Source: CAIVAT01 sp037141055
GTDB lineage: Bacteria; Bacteroidota; Bacteroidia; Bacteroidales; FEN-979
Assembly (NCBI GenBank): GCA_037141055.1
Contig: JBAXDH010000045.1
Coordinates: 1 to 28,811 of the forward strand
Length of the DNA stretch: 28,811 nt
Direction: 5' to 3'
The translations under genes were made by a program, and so were the position numbers. Positions within the stretch are counted from its first letter, which is position 1; every line of letters begins with the position of its first letter. Shown here piece after piece: positions 23,432 to 28,811 of this stretch. The notes below the pieces were generated by a model. It saw only the letters and a program-made list of their open reading frames with translations, ran no database searches and had not been told where the DNA came from.

Positions 23432-24184
23432 ATGATAAAAATTGGTCTTATCGGAGGTTCAGGCCTCGAAAAGCTGAACATCTTCACGAATTCCGGTGAA
23501 ATAAACATCGACACGCCATACGGCTCCCCCAGTTCCTCCTTTTTTACCGGAACAATCGGTGAATGTGAAGTTTTCATCCTCTCCCGCCATGGCCGTGAAC
23601 ACACAATCCCTCCAACACAGGTCAATAACCGCGCAAACATCGCCGCACTGAAACAACTTGACTGCCGGTATATTTTTGCAACCACCGCATGCGGCAGTCT
23701 CAGGGAGGAGATTGGACGCGGAGACCTGGTTATTGCCGATCAGTTCATCGATTTCACAAGACTGAGAATCAACACATTTTATGATAAATTCGAACCGGGG
23801 AACGTAGTACACACCGGCATGGCCGATCCGTTTTCGGAAAAACTCAGGCAGATGCTGATCGAAGGATGCAGGAAAACAGGCATACGCCACCATCCGGCAG
23901 GAACAATCGTTACCATAGAAGGCCCCCGCTTTTCAACCCGCGCGGAATCTAAAATGTTCCGCCTGCTCGGCGCAGATGTGATCAACATGAGCATAGCCCC
24001 GGAAGCAAGCCTCGCCCGGGAAGCCGGCATTCCCTATGCAGCCGTCGCCCTCTCAACGGATTATGATTCCTGGAAACTTGACGAGGAACCGGTTACCTGG
24101 GACGAAATCGTCAAAGTGTTCGGCGAGCATGTAAGGCATGTAACTACCTTGATGGTGAATATTTTGCAGGGCTTTGCGGAGTAA
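23432..24184 (+). CDS. mtnP: S-methyl-5'-thioadenosine / purine nucleoside phosphorylase
   Basis: A 250-residue cytoplasmic enzyme of the MTAP/PNP family. The start is the ATG at 23432 (MIKIGLIGGSGL). Phosphate- and substrate-binding blocks are visible: GGSGLE, LSRHGREHTIPP, FATTACGSLREEIGRGDLVIADQFIDFT, EGPRFSTRAES, the INMSIAPEASLAREAGI base/ribose-binding segment, and ALSTDYDSW. The Ser-x-Asp (STDYD) at the base site favours 6-aminopurine substrates such as methylthioadenosine over hypoxanthine types. It cleaves MTA with phosphate to adenine and methylthioribose-1-phosphate, feeding methionine salvage. No other salvage genes are present. It is convergent with enolase across a repeat-filled gap. 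Confidence 0.9.
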   Translation: MIKIGLIGGSGLEKLNIFTNSGEINIDTPYGSPSSSFFTGTIGECEVFILSRHGREHTIPPTQVNNRANIAALKQLDCRYIFATTACGSLREEIGRGDLVIADQFIDFTRLRINTFYDKFEPGNVVHTGMADPFSEKLRQMLIEGCRKTGIRHHPAGTIVTIEGPRFSTRAESKMFRLLGADVINMSIAPEASLAREAGIPYAAVALSTDYDSWKLDEEPVTWDEIVKVFGEHVRHVTTLMVNILQGFAE

Positions 24185-24306
24185 GAGGGTGACAGAGTAA
24201 CAGAGTAACAGAGTAACGGTACCTTGTTACCTTGTCACCTTGTTACCTTGTCTCCTTGTCACCTTGTTTCCTTGCCACCTTGTCACTTTATCACCTTGCC
24301 ACCTTC
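24185..24306. repeat. 8-bp microsatellite in two facing orientations
   Basis: Three tandem units of CAGAGTAA (24193-24216) are followed by about eleven units of ACCTTGTT and variants (about 24220-24306), both with a period of 8 bp. The second unit is close to the reverse complement of the first. The two halves therefore face each other around GGTACC. The array fills the whole gap between the convergent mtnP and eno stops. Confidence 0.85.
24188..24240. terminator. Hairpin formed by the microsatellite arms
   Basis: GGTGACAGAGTAACA at the left pairs with TGTTACCTTGTCACC at the right, with 14 of 15 positions able to pair, including one G-T. A hairpin between two convergent stops suits transcription termination. 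There is no strong T run, so the terminator role is an inference. Confidence 0.4.
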
Positions 24307-25596
24307 CTAACGCGCGTATTTAAAATCTTTCCCCAGGTATTTCGCCGTGTTTCCCAACTGTTCTTCGATGCGAAGCAACTGGTTGTATTTGGCGATCCTG
24401 TCCGTGCGGCAGGCTGAGCCTGTTTTGATAAGTCCGGTGTTAAGTGCAACAGCCAGGTCGGCGATAGTGACATCTTCCGTTTCGCCCGAACGGTGACTCA
24501 TAACTGCCGTATAGCTATGACGATAGGCCATATTAACCGCATTTATTGTTTCACTCAGCGTTCCGATCTGGTTCACCTTGATCAAAATTGAATTTGCCAC
24601 ACCTTTTTTAAATCCCATGGCAAGGCGATCAACATTGGTAACAAATAAATCGTCGCCAACCAGCTGGATCTTACTGCCCATTTCCCTGGTCATCAGTTTC
24701 CACCCATCCCAATCATCTTCGGCCATGCCGTCCTCAATTGAAATGATCGGGTAGCGCTTCGTCCAGTCTTTCCAGAAAGCCACCATTTCGGCAGGGCTCA
24801 GCTTGTCGCCCGTTGATTTCTTCAAATGATAGACATTTTCCTCCGGGATAAAATATTCTGAAGATGCCGGATCCAATGCTATAAATATATCTTTACCAGG
24901 CTCATAACCAGAAATCTCGATCGCCTTCATAATCACCGTCAGGGCTTCTTCGTTTGATTTGAGATTGGGCGCAAATCCACCTTCATCGCCGACATTTGTG
25001 GAATATTTGCCCTTCTTTAATACGGCTTTCAGGTTGTGAAACACCTCTGCTCCCATCCGCAATGCTTCGCTGAATGAGGTTGCGCCAACCGGCATGATCA
25101 TAAATTCCTGAAAATCGATCGAATTGTCGGCATGCGAACCGCCATTCAGAATGTTCATCATGGGAATTGGAAGGGTTTGCGCTGAAACTCCTCCGATGTA
25201 CCGGTATAGTTCCTGGCCTGTAACCTGCGCAGCTGCATGAGCCGCGGCGAGGGAAACGCCAAGAATGGCATTTGCACCGAGTTTCGCCTTGTTGGGAGTG
25301 CCGTCAAGTTCGATCAGTTTGTTGTCGATCTCGATCTGATCAGTCACAAACATGCCCTGGATTTCTCCCGCAATAAAATTATTCACATTCTGAACAGCTT
25401 GCAGAACTCCTTTGCCGAGATAGACTTTCTTGTCTCCGTCCCGCAATTCAACTGCCTCGTGAACACCGGTAGAAGCTCCTGAAGGAACTGCGGCGCGTCC
25501 GATAATGCCGCTTTCTGTTACAACATCGACTTCAATTGTCGGATTTCCCCTGGAATCCAGGATTTGCCTGGCGTGGGTTGATAAAATAGTACTCAT
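24307..25596 (-). CDS. eno: Enolase
   Basis: A full-length 429-residue glycolytic enzyme that converts 2-phosphoglycerate to phosphoenolpyruvate. Key blocks are ARQILDSRGNPTIEVDV at the N-terminus, SGASTGVHEAVELRDGD, GGSHADNSIDFQEFMIMPVGA, GDEGGFAPNL, the Mg ligands in ISIEDGMAEDDW and LVGDDLFVTN, and SHRSGETEDVTIADLAVA near the C-terminus. It follows rplQ on the same strand after a 111-bp gap, an arrangement common in Bacteroidota. It may have its own promoter there: TTTG, then about 19 nt, then TATACTAT is a partial match. Confidence 0.98.
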   Translation of the reverse strand: MSTILSTHARQILDSRGNPTIEVDVVTESGIIGRAAVPSGASTGVHEAVELRDGDKKVYLGKGVLQAVQNVNNFIAGEIQGMFVTDQIEIDNKLIELDGTPNKAKLGANAILGVSLAAAHAAAQVTGQELYRYIGGVSAQTLPIPMMNILNGGSHADNSIDFQEFMIMPVGATSFSEALRMGAEVFHNLKAVLKKGKYSTNVGDEGGFAPNLKSNEEALTVIMKAIEISGYEPGKDIFIALDPASSEYFIPEENVYHLKKSTGDKLSPAEMVAFWKDWTKRYPIISIEDGMAEDDWDGWKLMTREMGSKIQLVGDDLFVTNVDRLAMGFKKGVANSILIKVNQIGTLSETINAVNMAYRHSYTAVMSHRSGETEDVTIADLAVALNTGLIKTGSACRTDRIAKYNQLLRIEEQLGNTAKYLGKDFKYAR

Positions 25597-25643
25597 GGTT
25601 ATTGTTTTTAGAATAGTATAATTGTGGATTTCATAAAAACAAA

Positions 25644-25675
25644 AAAGGACAACATAATTTCTTATATCATCCTTT
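25644..25675 (-). terminator. Weak hairpin between rplQ and eno
   Basis: AAAGGA (25644-25649) pairs with TCCTTT (25670-25675) around a 20-nt AT-rich loop. On the minus strand a T run follows the hairpin. It may partly end the ribosomal operon transcript ahead of eno. The stem is only 6 bp. Confidence 0.35.
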
Positions 25676-25707
25676 CTTATTCTGTATTAAACTGATGTTT
25701 TCAATTT

Positions 25708-26292
25708 TTATGCTTCTGGTTTTTCCTCAGCGGCTTCGGTCTCAACTTCAGGTTCTTCAGCCTCAGCTACCGGTTCCTCAGGTTTCTGAGGTTCCTCTTT
25801 GGCTTTAACCTCAGCAGCTTCGGCTTTCGGTGCAGTTTTCACTTCGGCACCTTCGGCTTCTTTTTTCTTGGCACCTGCTCTTTTCCTGCGCGTGGTTTTT
25901 GCCTTTCCATCTTCTTTCACCGACAACATGGCCTCATTGTAGTCGACCAGCTCGATCAGGCACATCTCGGCATTATCGCCGAAACGGTTACCGGTTTTTA
26001 AAATGCGGGTATAACCTCCCGGCCTGTCCATGATCTTTTTAGAAATTTCACGAAAAAGCTCTGTTACGGCTTCCTTGTTCTGAAGATAGCTGAATACCGT
26101 ACGCCTTGAATGTGTTGTATCATCCTTTGACTTTGTAATCAGGGGTTCTACGAAGATACGCAGTGCTTTCGCTTTGGCGACTGTCGTATGGATCCGCTTA
26201 TGCATGATAAGCGATGCCGCCATGTTTGAAAGCATTGCCTTTCGGTGCGCACTTTTTCTTCCTAAATGATTAAATTTCTTCTGGTGTCTCAT
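25708..26292 (-). CDS. rplQ: Ribosomal protein L17 with acidic/Ala-rich C-terminal tail
   Basis: A 194-residue protein. The first about 120 residues are a normal L17 (MRHQKKFNHLGRKSAHRKAMLSNMAASLI..., RILKTGNRFGDNAEMCLIELVD). A further about 70 residues form a tail that is first Lys/Arg-rich (TTRRKRAGAKKKE) and then dominated by Glu, Ala, Pro and Lys. L17 lies around the peptide exit tunnel of the 50S subunit. Extended low-complexity tails on L17 are often seen in Bacteroidota and are presumed disordered. The gene is 5 bp downstream of rpoA and clearly in the same operon. Confidence 0.97.
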   Translation of the reverse strand: MRHQKKFNHLGRKSAHRKAMLSNMAASLIMHKRIHTTVAKAKALRIFVEPLITKSKDDTTHSRRTVFSYLQNKEAVTELFREISKKIMDRPGGYTRILKTGNRFGDNAEMCLIELVDYNEAMLSVKEDGKAKTTRRKRAGAKKKEAEGAEVKTAPKAEAAEVKAKEEPQKPEEPVAEAEEPEVETEAAEEKPEA

Positions 26293-26297
26293 CGCAA

Positions 26298-27290
26298 TTA
26301 ATCCTTATCTAATTTATATTTCGTCGTATTCATTCCAAATTCAAGGCCCTTGGATTTTACCAGTTCCTCAAGTTCGGTGAGTGATTTTTTGCCAAAATTG
26401 CGAAACTTCAGCAAATCATTTTTATTGAAGGCCACGAGATCCCCGAGATATTCAACATCTGCAGCTTTCAGGCAATTCAAGGCTCTTACGGAAAGGTCCA
26501 TATCGACCAGTTTGGTTTTCAGAAGCTGACGAATATGAAGAGAGGTTTCATCAAACTCTTCAGCAACAGCCTTTTCAGATGAGTCAAGCGTGATTCTTTC
26601 ATCAGAAAACAGCATAAAATGATGAATGAGAATTTTCGCAGCCTCTTTCAATGCATTTTTTGGCAGGATGGAACCATCGGTCACAACCTCCATGATCAGT
26701 TTTTCGTAGTCGGTCTTTTGCTCTACGCGGAAATTTTCAATGTTGAAGGTCACATTCTTGATCGGGGTGTGCACCGAATCAATGGCAATTCTCCCCAGTG
26801 ATGAACTCAGTGTTTTGTTCTCCTCAGCAGGAATGTAACCGCGGCCTTTGTCAACCGATAGTTCAACAGTCAGTTTGACATTGGACTCCATATGGCAGAC
26901 AACAATTTCCGGGTTCAGAACCTGGAATACGGAAAGGAATTTATTGATATCACCTGCTTTGAATTCCTTCTGCTGGGCGATGATCACGGTAACCTTTTCA
27001 GAATTTTCAGATTCGATCAAACGTTTGAACCGGATTTGTTTCAGGTTCAGGATGATCTCCGTCACATCTTCAATAACACCTTTAATGGTCGAAAATTCCT
27101 GTTCCACCCCTTCGATTTTCACCGAAGTGATGGCAAAACCTTCCAACGAAGAAAGCAAAATCCTTCTGAGTGAGTTTCCGATTGTCACACCAAAACCAGG
27201 CTCAAGCGGGCGAAATTCAAATACCCCGCGGCAGTCATCGGCTTCCACCATGATCACCTTGTCAGGTTTCTGGAACGGTAATATTGCCAT
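26298..27290 (-). CDS. rpoA: RNA polymerase alpha subunit
   Basis: A 330-residue protein of normal length. The N-terminal domain (about 1-230) carries the dimerisation and assembly region (GNSLRRILLSSLEGFAITSVKI) and the segment NVTFNIENFRVEQKTDYEKLIMEV. A linker and the C-terminal DNA- and activator-binding domain (about 250-320) follow, with the helix-hairpin-helix element VRALNCLKAADVEYLGDLV...LLKFRNFGKKSLTELEELVKSKGL. It lies 85 bp after rpsD, with a long palindrome in the gap, and 5 bp before rplQ. Confidence 0.99.
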   Translation of the reverse strand: MAILPFQKPDKVIMVEADDCRGVFEFRPLEPGFGVTIGNSLRRILLSSLEGFAITSVKIEGVEQEFSTIKGVIEDVTEIILNLKQIRFKRLIESENSEKVTVIIAQQKEFKAGDINKFLSVFQVLNPEIVVCHMESNVKLTVELSVDKGRGYIPAEENKTLSSSLGRIAIDSVHTPIKNVTFNIENFRVEQKTDYEKLIMEVVTDGSILPKNALKEAAKILIHHFMLFSDERITLDSSEKAVAEEFDETSLHIRQLLKTKLVDMDLSVRALNCLKAADVEYLGDLVAFNKNDLLKFRNFGKKSLTELEELVKSKGLEFGMNTTKYKLDKD

Positions 27291-27320
27291 ATTAGTTTTT
27301 TTTTTGTTTATTTAGAATAT

Positions 27321-27350
27321 TGTTGAGGCGCATCGCGATGCGTCTCAACA
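27321..27350. repeat. Long palindrome between rpsD and rpoA
   Basis: TGTTGAGGCGCATC (27321-27334) and GATGCGTCTCAACA (27337-27350) are complementary at 13 of 14 positions, with the remaining pair a G-T, around the two bases GC. No T run follows on the minus strand, so it does not look like a terminator. It resembles short dispersed palindromic (REP/MITE-like) elements, here inside the ribosomal protein operon. Confidence 0.75.
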
Positions 27351-27375
27351 TCGTGCTGCGCAACCAACGATAAAA

Positions 27376-27981
27376 TTATTTCGAATACAACTCGACGATG
27401 AGCTGCTCCTTGATGTTTTCAGGAATCTGATCACGTTCCGGGTAATTCATAAATTTCCCCGTCATCATGCCGCCATCCCATTCCAGCCAGGGATACTGAT
27501 TACCACGTCCCGTCAGGGAATCGGTGATAACTTCCAGTGATTTGGAACGCTCACGAACAGAAACAAGGTCTCCGGGGCGAAGCTCCATGGAAGGAATATT
27601 CACAATTTTACCGTTCACCAGGATGTGGCGATGCCCGATTAACTGGCGGGCCCCATCGCGTGTCGGGGAAATACCCATGCGGTAAACAACATTATCAAGG
27701 CGCGATTCAATAAGCTGAAGCAAAACCTCGCCGGTGATACCACCTTTACGGGCGGCTTTCAAAAAGATATTTCTGAACTGACGCTCAAGAATACCATAGG
27801 TATATTTGGCTTTTTGTTTCTCCATGAGCTGCGTGCCGTACTCAGAAACTTTTGCTCTGCGTTTGGTCTGACCATGCATCCCCGGTGGATAATTCTTTTT
27901 TTCATAACTCTTGTCAGGACCAAAAATAGGATCCCTGAACCTTCTTGCAATTCTCGACTTTGGGCCAATGTATCTTGCCAT
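27376..27981 (-). CDS. rpsD: Ribosomal protein S4
   Basis: A full-length 201-residue 30S assembly protein. The N-terminal region lacks the four-cysteine zinc site found in some S4 proteins, so it is the zinc-free form. The S4 RNA-binding domain is seen at ESRLDNVVYRMGISPTRDGARQLIGHRHILVNGKIVNIPS. S4 often acts as a repressor of its own operon in other bacteria. It lies 21 bp after rpsK and 85 bp before rpoA. Confidence 0.99.
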   Translation of the reverse strand: MARYIGPKSRIARRFRDPIFGPDKSYEKKNYPPGMHGQTKRRAKVSEYGTQLMEKQKAKYTYGILERQFRNIFLKAARKGGITGEVLLQLIESRLDNVVYRMGISPTRDGARQLIGHRHILVNGKIVNIPSMELRPGDLVSVRERSKSLEVITDSLTGRGNQYPWLEWDGGMMTGKFMNYPERDQIPENIKEQLIVELYSK

Positions 27982-28002
27982 GGTAATTGATATAATTAGT
28001 TA

Positions 28003-28392
28003 TTAGACTCTTCTTCTTTTGGGCGGACGGCAACCGTTGTGTGGCAACGGGGTAATGTCAACAATTTCCGTAACTTCAATTCCTGCAGTGTGCAGTGTAC
28101 GGATAGCTGATTCACGGCCGGCACCTGGCCCTTTGATATACACCTTAACTTTACGGAGTCCTAAGTCATACGCAACTTTGGATGCATCCTGCGCCGCCAT
28201 CTGGGCAGCATAGGGCGTGTTCTTTTTTGAACCCTTGAACCCCATCTTACCAGCAGATGACCAGCTGATGACCTGCCCGCTGTTATTGGTCAGGGTGAGG
28301 ATAAGATTGTTGAACGAGGCGTTTACATAGGCTTTACCTATTGCATCAACCTTGACAACCCTTTTCTTTGAACTTTTTTCAGTCTTTGCCAT
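28003..28392 (-). CDS. rpsK: Ribosomal protein S11
   Basis: A 129-residue protein of the 30S platform. It has the conserved AYVNASFNNLILTLTN, SSAGKMGFKGSKKNTPYAAQ, VYIKGPGAGRESAIR and C-terminal DITPLPHNGCRPPKRRRV blocks. It lies between rpsM (27 bp) and rpsD (21 bp) in the operon. Confidence 0.99.
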   Translation of the reverse strand: MAKTEKSSKKRVVKVDAIGKAYVNASFNNLILTLTNNSGQVISWSSAGKMGFKGSKKNTPYAAQMAAQDASKVAYDLGLRKVKVYIKGPGAGRESAIRTLHTAGIEVTEIVDITPLPHNGCRPPKRRRV

Positions 28393-28419
28393 ATATTATT
28401 TTACTACATTCATGAACGA

Positions 28420-28800
28420 TTAACCCTTCGTGGCCTTTTTCTTGTTGGCAACGGTTTTTTTCCTGCCCTTGCGGGTGCGTGCGTTGTTCTTGGTACTTTG
28501 TCCGCGAACCGGCAATCCCAAACGATGACGGATTCCGCGGTAACAGCCGATGTCCATCAGTCGTTTGATATTCATCTGAACTTCCGAGCGCAAAGCACCT
28601 TCGATCTTGAAACTATCGTTGATGATTGCACGAATTTTATTCTGCTCTTCGTCGTTCCAGTCCTGGACCTTTTTATTCCTGTCCACACCTGCCACATCAA
28701 GGATCTTTTGAGCATTGCTTCTGCCAATACCATAGATATAGGTCAGCCCAATTTCTCCCCGTTTATTTTTAGGTAAGTCAATACCTGCAATTCTGGCCAT
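28420..28800 (-). CDS. rpsM: Ribosomal protein S13
   Basis: A complete 126-residue protein of the 30S head. It starts MARIAGIDLPKNKRGEIGLTYIYGIG and ends with the basic RGQSTKNNARTRKGRKKTVANKKKATKG tail that contacts the P site. The start lies 11 bp from the window edge. Upstream genes of the operon (in Bacteroidota usually rpmJ and infA) would lie beyond the window. Confidence 0.99.
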   Translation of the reverse strand: MARIAGIDLPKNKRGEIGLTYIYGIGRSNAQKILDVAGVDRNKKVQDWNDEEQNKIRAIINDSFKIEGALRSEVQMNIKRLMDIGCYRGIRHRLGLPVRGQSTKNNARTRKGRKKTVANKKKATKG

Positions 28801-28811
28801 ATTAATCCAAT

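Noticed and set aside
24193..24306. Possible CRISPR array
   Set aside because: The repeat unit is 8 bp with no spacers and no cas genes are nearby. It is a simple tandem repeat.
27321..27350. Rho-independent terminator between rpsD and rpoA
   Set aside because: The hairpin is strong, but the bases after it on the minus strand are A-rich rather than T-rich, and termination there would cut rpoA off from its operon.

Overview
The window looks like a chromosomal segment of a Bacteroidota bacterium, probably class Bacteroidia. The evidence is the gene order rpsM-rpsK-rpsD-rpoA-rplQ-eno, promoters of the Bacteroidota type (TAnnTTTG at about -7), no visible Shine-Dalgarno signals, an integrase with the Bacteroidota-type arm-binding domain, and an L17 with a long acidic tail. 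No 16S gene is present, so genus cannot be given.

Layout. (1) 1-5.0 kb: a two-gene sensory unit, a CheB-CheR-coiled-coil-PAS protein followed by a PAS-GAF histidine kinase. (2) 5.0-6.1 kb: a relic of an integrated element, made of a C-terminally truncated tyrosine recombinase next to a tRNA-Gly(CCC) gene with its own promoter and terminator. (3) 6.1-14.6 kb: a secreted GH106-like glycosidase, converging on an ABC-F ATPase plus CoA-acylating aldehyde dehydrogenase pair. Divergent from these is a rightward run of an isoprenylcysteine-methyltransferase-like membrane protein, a DgkA-family lipid kinase and an S9 peptidase lipoprotein. (4) 14.6-17.05 kb: an accessory island with a HigA-type antitoxin, a damaged HigB toxin, a complete HepT/MntA toxin-antitoxin pair and about 0.85 kb of gene-free DNA. 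An exact 21-nt direct repeat brackets the toxin-antitoxin genes, and inverted copies of a REP-like motif lie just inside the flanking housekeeping genes. (5) 17.1-20.5 kb: a leftward group of Gfo/Idh/MocA oxidoreductase, unknown lipoprotein and polyprenyl-phosphate sugar transferase, likely envelope or exopolysaccharide synthesis. (6) 20.6-25.6 kb: pcm, a CcmF-type cytochrome c maturation protein, an MTA/purine phosphorylase and enolase. (7) 25.7-28.8 kb: the leftward end of the ribosomal protein/rpoA operon.

The housekeeping genes are ordinary. The interesting parts are two mobile-element scars, the tRNA-Gly/integrase deletion junction and the repeat-bracketed toxin-antitoxin island. In the island the HigB gene appears to have lost its N-terminal half and to be joined, in another reading frame, to a fragment of a LytS-type histidine kinase. 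Several short structured repeats in intergenic gaps are also notable: an 8-bp microsatellite folding into a hairpin between mtnP and eno, and a long palindrome between rpsD and rpoA. I see no CRISPR array and no clearly new multi-gene system. The repeat-bracketed island is the best candidate for something worth following up.
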